NCBI RefSeq assembly: GCF_003478035.1
Contig: NZ_QUEP01000010.1
Span: 62,334-126,333, forward strand
From: Clostridium sp. OF03-18AA
GTDB lineage: Bacteria > Bacillota > Clostridia > Lachnospirales > Lachnospiraceae
Length of the DNA stretch: 64,000 nt
Direction of reading: 5' to 3'
The notes under the pieces were generated by a model. That model saw only the letters and a list, made by a program, of their open reading frames with translations, was not told the DNA's origin and did no database searches. This document shows, in pieces, positions 9,477 to 17,518 of this stretch (its first letter is position 1; each line of letters starts with the position of its first letter). The translations under genes and the position numbers were made by a program.

Positions 9477-10202
9477 TTATTCTGTTTTCTTCTCCGCCTT
9501 CTCGCTCATCGCCTTGGAGTTTACGATAATACGCAGGTGGGAACCTTCTCCACATTTGCCTTTTTCATCATGTACTTCGATATCGAACCAGAGCTTTCTT
9601 CTCTCGATGCTGCGAAGCTTCGCTGTAGCTGTCACTTTCATGCCAACCGGTGTCGGTGCTAAATGGCGGCAGTGGATCTCCGCTCCGACTGTCGTCTGCC
9701 CCTCTTCGAGGTAAGATTTTGCAAGCTCCAACGCCGCATCCTCCATCAGCGCCACCATATTTGGTGTGGAGAGGATTTTCGAACCGGCGCTGCCGATACG
9801 TTTTGCGGTCATCTCATCTGTGACCGTCCAGGTCAGGCTGTATGTCGGTGCATAGAGATCTTCCTTATCTGTCAGGATCGCAGCAACCGCTGTGCATGCC
9901 GGGCAGTCACAGAATCTTGCGCCTTCTGCTTTGATCTTCTTCGCATGCGCCTCGATTCCGGCTGCCTTCTCAGCACCGAAGATCTTCTTTCCATCCTCAG
10001 ATCCTGCGAAAGCGATCAGACCGTCGATCGGGATAATATCTGCCGCGATCTCCTCGATCAGCGCTTTTGCCGCCTCATCCTGTTTTTCCGTATTGACAGC
10101 CGCAAGCCAGTTGTTTGCGGCTTCCTTTGCCTCAGCACAGCAGGACGACGCATCTGCAAGTGCTTTTACTTTCTCGATCATTGCCTCTGTTTTGTTCATC
10201 AT
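9477..10202 (-). CDS. Two-part protein: small Cys-containing N-terminal domain fused to FlK-like hot-dog thioesterase
   Basis: The C-terminal half (about 115-230) matches the fluoroacetyl-CoA thioesterase (FlK) family: STPNMVALMEDAA supplies the Thr/Glu region and CRHLAPTPVG the catalytic-type His. The N-terminal 110 residues are helical, with a CDCPAC cluster near 98-103; as I recall, similar stand-alone clostridial proteins are often misannotated as Hsp90-like. Two adjacent ATGs follow GGAGG (5 and 8 nt spacing), so the first residue is uncertain. A thioesterase acting on a small acyl-CoA, possibly protective, is the likely activity. First gene of a two-gene unit with the M20 peptidase. Confidence 0.7.
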   Translation of the reverse strand: MMNKTEAMIEKVKALADASSCCAEAKEAANNWLAAVNTEKQDEAAKALIEEIAADIIPIDGLIAFAGSEDGKKIFGAEKAAGIEAHAKKIKAEGARFCDCPACTAVAAILTDKEDLYAPTYSLTWTVTDEMTAKRIGSAGSKILSTPNMVALMEDAALELAKSYLEEGQTTVGAEIHCRHLAPTPVGMKVTATAKLRSIERRKLWFDIEVHDEKGKCGEGSHLRIIVNSKAMSEKAEKKTE

Positions 10203-10287
10203 TTATTCCTCCGTTCATCTTTTCAGACTACCGCTTGTGCCGCCAAATCAATTTTTCGGCCGGACGCTTCTCTGAATTTCATCTTCA

Positions 10288-10333
10288 GGAACAGTCCTGT
10301 TCCCATTCTATCGCAGTTATTTTAAAAATTCAA
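10288..10333 (-). promoter_or_regulatory. Sigma-A promoter with a 16-bp palindrome over the start site
   Basis: TTGAAT and TAGAAT are separated by 17 bp on the - strand, upstream of the thioesterase-M20 unit. Immediately downstream of the -10 is GGAACAG-TC-CTGTTCC (10288-10303), a perfect 7+2+7 dyad covering the expected transcription start. It resembles an operator but has six bases between GAAC and GTTC, not the four of a Gram-positive LexA box. Confidence 0.5.
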
Positions 10334-10413
10334 TCAGCTTTTTTATCTGTTTTCAGACCTTTTCCCGGTATTGGGATCGTTTCTCTCAAATTTTCACCGG
10401 ATTATTTCCAGAT

Positions 10414-10695
10414 TCACAGATTCTCCCTGCTGCACGCCTGCAGCTGGTGTTCATGCTCGTACTTCTCCTTCGTCGCAAGCCCTCCGCGGATATGCCGTTC
10501 CGCCTTATTGATATCCAGAACCACCCGCGCCTGCGCTGCCAAAGAGGGATCGATATGGATCAGCCTGTCAGTCACATCCTTGTGCACCGTACTTTTCGAA
10601 ATTCCAAACCGTTTTGCTGTTTGTCTCACCGTCGCATTCTCATCAATAATATAGTTCGCGATCTGAATCGCCCGCTCTTCAATATATTCCTTCAT
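10414..10695 (-). CDS. spoIIID: Sporulation transcriptional regulator SpoIIID
   Basis: This 93-residue protein has the SpoIIID layout: YIEERAIQIANYIIDENATVR, then the helix-turn-helix KRFGISKSTVHKD (about 28-40), then a basic tail RHIRGGLATKEKY. SpoIIID controls mother-cell genes between SigE and SigK. The ribosome site is GAGGGG 8 nt before the ATG, but AGGGG-CAA-CCCCT can fold over it (see findings). The gene stands alone between a terminator and the thioesterase promoter. Confidence 0.95.
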   Translation of the reverse strand: MKEYIEERAIQIANYIIDENATVRQTAKRFGISKSTVHKDVTDRLIHIDPSLAAQARVVLDINKAERHIRGGLATKEKYEHEHQLQACSRENL

Positions 10696-10778
10696 AGGGG
10701 TTGCCCCTCGATGATATTTTTACCATCTTATTACCTGATGTGAAAATTTATACGCGGGCAGCGAGAAATACAGGATAA

Positions 10779-10829
10779 ACAACAAAAGTGCAGACCTGAG
10801 AACTTTCCGTAAAGAACTCAGATCTGCAC
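10779..10829 (-). terminator. Rho-independent terminator of the isochorismatase-like gene
   Basis: A 13-bp stem with one mismatch (GTGCAGAYCTGAG and its complement) is followed on the - strand by TTTTGTTGTTT, about 30 nt after the stop codon. Confidence 0.8.
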
Positions 10830-10860
10830 ATACCTTTCCCGTCTGTATTATTCTTTCTTC

Positions 10861-11391
10861 TTACTTCACAACGATCTGGCAGCTTCTCATAGTCTCCAGA
10901 GCCGCCTCATGTCTTTCCCTCGTAACGCCTGCCGCACATGCGGAATCCACGAAGACCGGTGTCTCCGGAAGGAACGCCTTGATCAGGAGCGCATTTGAAA
11001 CCACACAGATATCCGTGCAGAGTCCCACAAGCTCGATGGACTCGATCGGTGTCTTCTTATTTTTCTCAAGAAGATCTTCCGCCAGCTCCGGACATCCGAA
11101 GGTAATTTTCTCGTAAGTCGCCGCGTCACGCTCTATGGCGATCTTCTCAAGCTCCGGGATCAGGTCCCAGCCGTCTGTCCCCTTAATACAGTGAGGAACC
11201 GGAAGAAAATGTCCCTCCTGAGTATCCATATAGTTCTCGAAATGTGTGTCCTTCGTAAAGATCACTTCCCCGTCAAACGTTTCCGCCTTTTTGACAACAG
11301 CCGGAACGATTGCCTCCGCATCCTTACTGCCGAGACTTCCATTCACAAAATCCTTCTGCATGTCCACAACGATCAAAATTTTTTCTGCCAT
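10861..11391 (-). CDS. Isochorismatase-fold cysteine hydrolase, nicotinamidase-like
   Basis: The start is MAEKILIVVDMQ (176 residues), with AAGGGAG just upstream; the longer frame overlaps the promoter. The catalytic triad of the family is visible: Asp10 (VVDMQKDF), Lys95 (YEKITFG) and Cys129 (GLCTDICV). Metal-ligand positions typical of PncA are also present: Asp48 and His50 in TKDTHF, His67 in PVPHC. The most likely reaction is hydrolysis of nicotinamide to nicotinate for NAD salvage, although related amidases share the fold. It is monocistronic, with its own promoter and terminator. Confidence 0.8.
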   Translation of the reverse strand: MAEKILIVVDMQKDFVNGSLGSKDAEAIVPAVVKKAETFDGEVIFTKDTHFENYMDTQEGHFLPVPHCIKGTDGWDLIPELEKIAIERDAATYEKITFGCPELAEDLLEKNKKTPIESIELVGLCTDICVVSNALLIKAFLPETPVFVDSACAAGVTRERHEAALETMRSCQIVVK

Positions 11392-11433
11392 AACTCCCTT
11401 TCCTTTCTCCGAATCCGGATCTATCTGATTCCG

Positions 11434-11462
11434 AGGATACCCCAGATCACCCGGCATGTCAA
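11434..11462 (-). promoter_or_regulatory. Sigma-A promoter of the nicotinamidase-like gene
   Basis: TTGACA, 17 bp, TATCCT on the - strand, about 45 bp upstream of the start codon. Confidence 0.55.
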
Positions 11463-11488
11463 GCCATTTTCTCCCGACGATCCCCTGA

Positions 11489-11530
11489 TCAAAAAATGCT
11501 TTCCGGGCATTCTCCCAAAAAGCATTTTCT
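11489..11530 (-). terminator. Rho-independent terminator of the sortase transcript
   Basis: AAATGCTTT pairs with AAAGCATTT around a 16-nt loop, followed by TTTTTT on the - strand, 30 nt past the sortase stop codon. Confidence 0.75.
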
Positions 11531-11559
11531 TTCTTCCAATCTACTATTATGGAGATTTC

Positions 11560-12399
11560 TCACGGTTCACTGATTCTCCTGGCTGCCACCACAAACCGAC
11601 CATCCTTCGTGTGATAACTGCATGTGGACAACATCAGGATCTGCTCCCCGTATTCCGGGATGATCCCCGTTTCATAGTCAGAATTTTCCTGAAGCCATGT
11701 GATCAGCTTCCCGTATTCCTCCTCTGAAAGATCCCCTCCGGACCGGTAATAGCGGAATCCTTCCTCATCTTCGTAGAGGACTCTGCTCTCCGCAGCTGCA
11801 AACACCTCATACTCCCGCACTTCACCATCCACAAAAAACTCAATGACCGGATGTTCCGTCTGCCATTTCTCCGACTTGTAGTCATCCAGGGTCCCAAACA
11901 TGGAACCATTTTTCATGTTGTGTCCATACACGATCATACAGGTGCTGTCCTTATCCGACAACTGCCCAAGGAACGGGGTTCCACCCGACGAGCGGGATCC
12001 GTCAAACGCTCTATGCAGGTAATATTCCGGATCGGATGCTCTGCTCATTACCGGATAATCGATCCGCGTTCCCGGGATTTTCAGCCATCCGACATAGTCC
12101 GGGTTCTGCTCCGCCAGAGACGCATAACCGGCAGCCTCCCTCAGGAGTTCCTGTTTTTCTTCTGCCTCCGCCGTATTTTCCACTTTTGTCGTGTGATCAT
12201 CCGCCGGATCCACGATGGAGTCCTTCTGTTCCGCAGTCTCCATATAGTCAGAAGCGGCTTCACTCAGTTTCCTGAATGCCGCCGCCTCCTTTCGTGCCTC
12301 GAAGATATCACGACCTGCCATATAGGCGGAGAAACAGAAGATCCCGCCGAAAATAAGGACTCCGATCCGATACCACAACGGATTTTTCTTTCTTTTCAT
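11560..12399 (-). CDS. srtB: Class B sortase
   Basis: The 279-residue protein has an N-terminal membrane anchor (about 10-28), an Ala/Glu-rich stalk, and the sortase barrel. Catalytic residues are His160 (YGHNMKNG), Cys260 (LSTCSY) and Arg268 (DGRFVVAARR). The order and spacing fit class B sortases, which join surface proteins to the wall through a C-terminal sorting motif. The preceding open frame ends in a typical sorting signal (PKTGD, hydrophobic segment, RKK), the only such signal I found in the window. It probably shares a transcript with the MATE gene upstream. Confidence 0.9.
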   Translation of the reverse strand: MKRKKNPLWYRIGVLIFGGIFCFSAYMAGRDIFEARKEAAAFRKLSEAASDYMETAEQKDSIVDPADDHTTKVENTAEAEEKQELLREAAGYASLAEQNPDYVGWLKIPGTRIDYPVMSRASDPEYYLHRAFDGSRSSGGTPFLGQLSDKDSTCMIVYGHNMKNGSMFGTLDDYKSEKWQTEHPVIEFFVDGEVREYEVFAAAESRVLYEDEEGFRYYRSGGDLSEEEYGKLITWLQENSDYETGIIPEYGEQILMLSTCSYHTKDGRFVVAARRISEP

Positions 12400-12461
12400 T
12401 TCTTAGCTCCCCATGTTCTGATCCGCCTGCAGTCCTGGATATCCACGGCCCTGCAGACTCC

Positions 12462-12611
12462 TCACTCCTGTTCTTTTTTCCTGGTCATAAAGAGGATTCC
12501 CGCAGCCGAGATCCCCATCATCAGGAACCAGAAATTCCGGTGTGTTTCATCTCCCGTCTTTGGAGCATCCGGATCCGGTCTTCTTAATTTCTTCAAAACT
12601 GTAGCTGTCAC
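12462..12611 (-). pseudogene. Orphan cell-wall sorting signal, probable stub of a sortase substrate
   Basis: The 49-codon frame starts with a GTG overlapping the MATE stop codon and encodes a short polar stretch, then DAPKTGDETH, a hydrophobic run (FWFLMMGISAAGILFM) and TRKKEQE. That is a complete C-terminal sorting signal with a PKTGD-type motif. There is no signal peptide or mature domain, and upstream the frame runs antiphase inside the MATE gene. It is most simply the 3' end of a surface-protein gene whose body was lost. Translation through GTG coupling is possible but not supported by a clear ribosome site. Confidence 0.6.
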
Positions 12612-13951
12612 GAAAGTTCTTTTTCGATCTTCTTTATAACAAATAAATAAGAAATTCCTGTAAATAAAGCTGCTGCGATCCATGCCGCCGGATCTGCGAA
12701 GCACGCCAGCGGATAACTCAGAAGCTGGATCGCCGCCATTGAGACCAGCAGTCTCGCGATCAGTTCCGACACACCGCCCATCATCGGGAGAAATCCGTAA
12801 CCGCATCCCTGCATAATGTTGCGGAAAATAAAGATCGTGCAGAGCGGCAGGAAAAAGACCGCCGTCATGTAGCAGTATGTTTTTGCCCACGGCATCATAG
12901 CCCCAAGGTCTACGTCTCCTGTAAAGAAGAGCCCGAGACACGGCTTTAAGAGTGCGCACATCAGTGCCGCTGCGGCAACGGAGTAGACAAATTCCGCGAG
13001 GAGCGCAGATCGCACGCCTGACTTGATCCGCTTGACATCTCCGCTTCCATAATTCTGACCACCGTAGGTCGCCATCGTCTGTCCCATGGCGATCATGCCC
13101 TGGATCACAAGACTCTGGAGCTTCGCCGCAGCCGTATAGGCCGCAACCGCCACGGAGCCGAAGAGGTTGATAGCGGACTGCATGATCATAGTCCCCGATG
13201 CAGTGATCGCGAACTGGAACGCCATCGGGATCCCGGCCGCAAGCTGGTTTCTCGTGTCATTTCCGTGGATCTTCCAGTGTTCCCTATCAGGCTTTAAGGA
13301 TGGAACCTTAACCCAGATATATCCCACGCAGAGCACCGCCGAGATCGCCTGGGACAGATTCGTCGCCCAGGCAGCCCCCGCTACGCCCATACCGCCTCGG
13401 ATGATAAAAAGCAGATCCAGTCCCACGTTCAGACAGGCGGAAAATATCAGGAAAAACAGCGGGACCTGACTGTTTCCGACCGCACGCAGGTACGAAGAAA
13501 ACAGGTTATAGAAAATATTCGCCGTAAGTCCAATGCTGATCCCCATAATATAGGTATAGGCATCACGAAAAATATCTGCCGGTGTGTTCATCAGATGGAG
13601 CAGCGGATTCATAATGCACACGCAGAACACCGTCATGATGATCGCTGCGATCACAGACAGGAGAATTCCGTTTGCCACACTGCGTTTCACGCCTCTGGCA
13701 TCATTGGCACCATATCTCTGCGCAGTCAGGATCGAGAATCCTGCCGTGATCCCCTGTGCAAATCCCGTTGTCAGGAACATGATCGTTCCGGTTGAGCCGA
13801 CCGCCGCCAGCGCTCCCGCGCCGACATATCTGCCCACGATGATCGTGTCCGCCATATTGTAAAGCTGCTGGAAAACATTTCCGATGACCAGCGGGATCGT
13901 AAACCGCAGGATCACCGGCAATGGTCTTCCCTTTGTCATATCAAGCTGCAT
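12608..13951 (-). CDS. MATE family multidrug/sodium antiporter
   Basis: The start MQLDMTKGRPLP (447 residues) follows AAAGGA by about 9 nt. Twelve hydrophobic segments and MATE signatures are visible: PLVIGNVFQQLYNMADTIIVGRYVG near the start, NLFSSYLRAVGNSQVPL, and the second-half repeat with GMIAMGQTMATYGGQNYGSGD. It exports cationic drugs or metabolites in exchange for sodium or protons. The 3' end overlaps the GTG of the sorting-signal stub, suggesting readthrough transcription into the sortase gene. Confidence 0.9.
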   Translation of the reverse strand: MQLDMTKGRPLPVILRFTIPLVIGNVFQQLYNMADTIIVGRYVGAGALAAVGSTGTIMFLTTGFAQGITAGFSILTAQRYGANDARGVKRSVANGILLSVIAAIIMTVFCVCIMNPLLHLMNTPADIFRDAYTYIMGISIGLTANIFYNLFSSYLRAVGNSQVPLFFLIFSACLNVGLDLLFIIRGGMGVAGAAWATNLSQAISAVLCVGYIWVKVPSLKPDREHWKIHGNDTRNQLAAGIPMAFQFAITASGTMIMQSAINLFGSVAVAAYTAAAKLQSLVIQGMIAMGQTMATYGGQNYGSGDVKRIKSGVRSALLAEFVYSVAAAALMCALLKPCLGLFFTGDVDLGAMMPWAKTYCYMTAVFFLPLCTIFIFRNIMQGCGYGFLPMMGGVSELIARLLVSMAAIQLLSYPLACFADPAAWIAAALFTGISYLFVIKKIEKELS

Positions 13952-14104
13952 GGTTGTTGGTCCTTTCCTCTTAATCATAGTTACATTTCCGGTTTTATCT
14001 GATACTATTTCCGCCAGATCATGCCTACGCATACAGTTGGAAATTTCTGCAGGCGACAGTCGCCAAGTTCTCGCGTAAGCGCGGACTTTGGCTCGTTGTT
14101 CGCG

Positions 14105-14141
14105 TAAAAAGAATATGCCTGGCTCTGTGAAAGCCAGGCAT
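14105..14141 (-). terminator. Rho-independent terminator of the cytidylate-kinase-like gene
   Basis: ATGCCTGGCT and AGCCAGGCAT form a perfect 10-bp stem with a 7-nt loop, followed on the - strand by ATTCTTTTT. A further imperfect dyad (GCCAAGT with ACTTTGGC, inner CGCG/GCGCG) lies at about 14070-14100 and is unexplained. Confidence 0.8.
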
Positions 14142-14196
14142 GGAACCTGTATTTTCCGCCTCCGGTCGATTCACCGGCGGTGTTTTGCTCAGGTCA

Positions 14197-15249
14197 CTAT
14201 TCTGATTTCTTATCGTTCTTTTTTTCATGGTCACGCCCGATCATTCGCAGAATGAAATCAACGGTACCGTCAATTCCGTAGCTTGCGCTGTTGATACAGA
14301 GATCGTAGTTGTTCGCGTTTCCCCAGCTTCTTCCGGTATAGAAATTGTAATAATGCGCATGTTTTTTGTCAAGTTTTTTCAGGAAATGGCGCGCTTTTTT
14401 CCGGTCTAATTCGGAGTTTACCTCGATCGCGCGCTGGATCCTCTGCTCGATCGGTGCAGTGATATAGATACTGATATGCGGAATACCGTTGTTCGTTAAG
14501 ATCGCATCGGCACAGCGGCCCATGATAATAAAGTCTTCCTTTTTCGCCATATCACAGATCAGGTCGCTCTGGTTGAAGAAGACGGCATCCTGACGGTTCA
14601 GGCCGTGGTAACGGCTGAAATATTTGATATGATCCTTCAGGGACATATGGGTCACTGCCTCAAACTCGCTCGCCGGACTCTGCTGCAGTTCCTCAGAGAC
14701 GTGGGCATATCCCGCCGCGTCACGGATCGTCTTATCCTTCTCCGCGTCGAGGCGTTTTAATACTGCCTCGAAAATATCGGCATCGTAATAGTTAATATGA
14801 AGCTTATCCGCAAGTTTGAAGCCGACATCGATTCCGCCGCTTCCGTATGTCCAGCTGATGCAGATAATCAGGTGGTCGTCGTTGGAGAAACGGTTCGCTA
14901 CGTTGAAACTGTTTAACTTCGCGAGGATCGGGTCGATCACATCGCCGCTGGCGAAGCTTGTCGGAAGACTCATGACCTCATTGAGGATGCGGTTGTACTC
15001 GGTCATACACATCGCGCGTTCTTCTTTATCCTCGATGGTGCGGGCCATGTTCGCGATCAGCCCAAGCTCGCTGCGGACCAAATGTCCCTGCGGTCTTGTT
15101 GTGAGTAACTCTGTAAGTTCGTTGACGCAGCGCTCTCTGTCACGGTTGAATACACGTCCCAGGGAGGAACCAAGGTGGACATAGACCTCCGCGTCCAGAT
15201 CGTAGATATGTTCTGCCAGTTCTTTGATTTCTTCTTTCGTTGCAGCCAT
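14197..15249 (-). CDS. Cytidylate-kinase-like protein with extra N-terminal domain
   Basis: Residues from about 125 resemble the cytidylate kinase-like family: LIICISWTYGSGGIDVG forms a P-loop-like strand, followed by a DADIFEAVL segment, IIMGRCADAIL, and a lid-like APIEQRIQRAIEV. Classical GxxGxGKS is not present, so true CMP kinase activity is doubtful. The first 120 residues are helical and not recognised. GGGGGAGG lies 5-6 nt before the ATG. It starts 15 bp after the antiporter stop and is surely cotranscribed. In such pairs the kinase-like protein may act as a nucleotide sensor; that is inference. Confidence 0.7.
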   Translation of the reverse strand: MAATKEEIKELAEHIYDLDAEVYVHLGSSLGRVFNRDRERCVNELTELLTTRPQGHLVRSELGLIANMARTIEDKEERAMCMTEYNRILNEVMSLPTSFASGDVIDPILAKLNSFNVANRFSNDDHLIICISWTYGSGGIDVGFKLADKLHINYYDADIFEAVLKRLDAEKDKTIRDAAGYAHVSEELQQSPASEFEAVTHMSLKDHIKYFSRYHGLNRQDAVFFNQSDLICDMAKKEDFIIMGRCADAILTNNGIPHISIYITAPIEQRIQRAIEVNSELDRKKARHFLKKLDKKHAHYYNFYTGRSWGNANNYDLCINSASYGIDGTVDFILRMIGRDHEKKNDKKSE

Positions 15250-15264
15250 ATTTCCTCCCCCTTC

Positions 15265-16710
15265 CTATAAAAAGAATACCAGAGTATCCACAATGAATAC
15301 CGGAACAAGAATTCCAAGGGACCAGATCAGATATCCGAAGAACGAAGGCATCCGGATACCGTTCTCATCCGCAATGGATTTGACCATAAAGTTCGGCGCG
15401 TTGCCGATATATGTATTCGCGCCCATAAATACGGCACCGCAGGAGATCGCTTCCAGCATCTTGACCGGAACGGTTCCGAGGGCCGTCACCATGCCCTGTG
15501 ACAATCCTAATGCGCCTGCTGTTGTCAGGAATACCAGATAGGTCGGCGTATTGTCGAGGAAGCTGGATAACAGACCGGTCGCCCAGAACATCTCAAACGG
15601 TTCTGTGATCCCAAGCTCCGCTCCGTTTGCCTTTAAGATCATAAGCGCCGGCTGCATCGTAATAAAGATACCGACGAACAGAACTGCGACCTCGTGGATC
15701 GCGCCCCAGGTAAAGTGGTTCTCTCGGCGGATCGATCCATCCGTCGTCTTAAAGGACAGGAATGCGGATACAAGGATGATCACGCACTCAATGATCGCCG
15801 GATAGGATAATGTAACTTCTCCGAACACATGAATCCCGAGGACATTTCCTGCGGCATCCTGAAACATCGGCATGGACGGCAGGGTACCGCTTAAGATAAC
15901 GGCGATCACGATCATAATGATAAAGATCAGGTTGTGGCCGCCGCGGATCTTCACTTCAGTACCCGGTTTGCTGATATCCGGTTTTAAGCCTGCCGCGATA
16001 TCTTTTCTGTATGCCTTCATATCAAAATGATAGAAGATGAACAGCAGGATGATCATATTGAAGATCAGGATCGGTAAAAGCTTTAAGCTCCAGAAAAACG
16101 GGACACCCCGCATGAATCCCATGAGCAGCGGCGGATCTCCGATCGGAGTCAGGCAGCCGCCCATATTTGATACCATAAAGATAAAGAAGATCACGATATG
16201 ACGTCTTCTCTTTCTCCACGCGTTCATCTTGATGATCGGACGGATCATTAACATACTGGCTCCGGTGGTTCCGATCCAGCTGGATAACAGGGTTCCGAGT
16301 GCCAGAAGTCCCACATTGATCCTCGGGGAACCAGCGAGATCACCTGACAGGGTAATATTACCGGACACACAGAACAATCCGAAAAGAAGGACGATGAATG
16401 TCAGGTAGTCGTTTATGATACATTCCAGTGTCGTCTCCGCCGCCTTCGGCACACCGTACTTCACGGCGAACGGGATCAGGAACAGCAGGGACCAGAACAC
16501 GACCGCGTGCGGCTGGTGCGCCTCCCACCACTCTGCTTTCACAAGCGGAAGAACCGCAATGCAGAGCAGGAGTCCTGCAAATGGAATACAAAGCCATAAC
16601 GGCGTCTGTGCTGCCGCCCCGGCAGCCTCTGGTTCTGCCGCAAGCGCTGTAACTGCAGTCTGGTTTAAGACCGCCAGAAGTCCTGCGCAGAATGCAAATA
16701 ATTTCTTCAT
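15265..16710 (-). CDS. NhaD/SLC13-like sodium:proton antiporter or anion permease
   Basis: The 481-residue protein has an N-terminal signal-like hydrophobic stretch and about 12 membrane segments. Ion-transporter superfamily motifs are GTTGASMLMIRP and NMGGCLTPIGDPPLLMGF in the first half, and SSFLDNTPTYLVFL plus GANTYIGNAPNFMVKSI in the second half. The latter pairs are typical of the NhaD/CitMHS-like antiporter group. GGAGG sits 7 nt before the ATG. It heads a two-gene operon with the cytidylate-kinase-like gene. Whether it carries Na+/H+ or a carboxylate cannot be decided here. Confidence 0.75.
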   Translation of the reverse strand: MKKLFAFCAGLLAVLNQTAVTALAAEPEAAGAAAQTPLWLCIPFAGLLLCIAVLPLVKAEWWEAHQPHAVVFWSLLFLIPFAVKYGVPKAAETTLECIINDYLTFIVLLFGLFCVSGNITLSGDLAGSPRINVGLLALGTLLSSWIGTTGASMLMIRPIIKMNAWRKRRRHIVIFFIFMVSNMGGCLTPIGDPPLLMGFMRGVPFFWSLKLLPILIFNMIILLFIFYHFDMKAYRKDIAAGLKPDISKPGTEVKIRGGHNLIFIIMIVIAVILSGTLPSMPMFQDAAGNVLGIHVFGEVTLSYPAIIECVIILVSAFLSFKTTDGSIRRENHFTWGAIHEVAVLFVGIFITMQPALMILKANGAELGITEPFEMFWATGLLSSFLDNTPTYLVFLTTAGALGLSQGMVTALGTVPVKMLEAISCGAVFMGANTYIGNAPNFMVKSIADENGIRMPSFFGYLIWSLGILVPVFIVDTLVFFL

Positions 16711-16776
16711 GGGTAAACCTCCATGTAATCAGCTTTTATGAGCCATTACTCTTTTTTTCGCTCAACACGGCTACTG

Positions 16777-16805
16777 ATTATAACAACTTTCCCGCACAAA
16801 TACAA
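16777..16805 (-). promoter_or_regulatory. Sigma-A promoter of the antiporter operon
   Basis: TTGTAT, 17 bp, TATAAT on the - strand, about 70 bp upstream of the start codon. Confidence 0.6.
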
Positions 16806-16810
16806 GTACG

Positions 16811-17117
16811 ATTCTTCCAAATAATTGCCAAATTTCCGCTTAGAAAATCAGCACTTTTGCTAAAATGGAATATATTTCGTATTGTGAAATTTCAGACAAT
16901 GGGATTTTATCTCATTTATTTTACAACGTTAAAGCATTGGCCTGGCAGACCGCCGCATTCCATTATTCTGCGCCATGTACTGCTTTTTTCGCGGGTTTTC
17001 ACGCCCTGCAAGAATGCCGTAAATGGTATTCTAAAAAAGCAGCACGGTTCTTTGATGGATGATCAGGTACCGAAACTGCTTTTGTTTTATTAAATATATG
17101 TGTTTTATGTATTTTTA
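16811..17117. other. Intergenic stretch without recognisable features
   Basis: AT-rich spacer between the antiporter promoter and the end of azlD. A 65-codon + strand frame (from 16865) has no ribosome site and no recognisable similarity. I see no hairpin ending azlD here. Confidence 0.5.
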
Positions 17118-17426
17118 CTACACTAAGAAAAATTCCGTAATGAATACCATCGCGCAGCAGATCACCGCAACGGACAGGAGACTTCTTCCGCACCACGCCG
17201 CGATGATTCCGATGACCAGCGCCAGCGCCGCCGACACCGTACTGTTTGTGGCGGAGAGGATCGCCGGGAACGTCATAACAGCTAACGTCACATATGGGAC
17301 GTAATATAAGAATGACTGGATAAACTGATTTTTGATCGGTTTCCGGATCAATGTGAGCGGCAGGACACGGATCAGGTAAGAGACACCCGCCATCACCGCA
17401 ATATAGAGATAAATATTCTTTTCCAT
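17118..17426 (-). CDS. azlD: AzlD-type branched-chain amino acid exporter subunit
   Basis: This 102-residue hydrophobic protein has four membrane segments and the AzlD pattern (AGVSYLIRVLPL near the start, FLYYVPYVTLAVMTFP in the middle). AzlD works with AzlC in exporting branched-chain amino acids or analogues. It lies 92 bp downstream of azlC on the same strand. The best purine-rich site (AGAGGAAA) is about 15 nt from the ATG, so the start is a little uncertain. Confidence 0.85.
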   Translation of the reverse strand: MEKNIYLYIAVMAGVSYLIRVLPLTLIRKPIKNQFIQSFLYYVPYVTLAVMTFPAILSATNSTVSAALALVIGIIAAWCGRSLLSVAVICCAMVFITEFFLV

Positions 17427-17518
17427 GTTTTTTATGTATTTCCTCTTAATTTAACGATACAGTTTTCGTAAATACTTCTTTTTCTTACAAATAGAACTGC
17501 TTTCTACTATATATACAG

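Noticed and set aside
10288..10303. LexA/SOS box
   Set aside because: GAAC and GTTC are six bases apart; the Gram-positive SOS box needs four.
12612..12959. Upstream extension of the sorting-signal frame into the MATE gene
   Set aside because: This part is out of phase with a clear membrane transporter and shows no protein-like pattern; only the last 49 codons are kept.
16865..17062. 65-codon + strand frame between the antiporter and azlD
   Set aside because: No ribosome site, no recognisable similarity and AT-rich composition.
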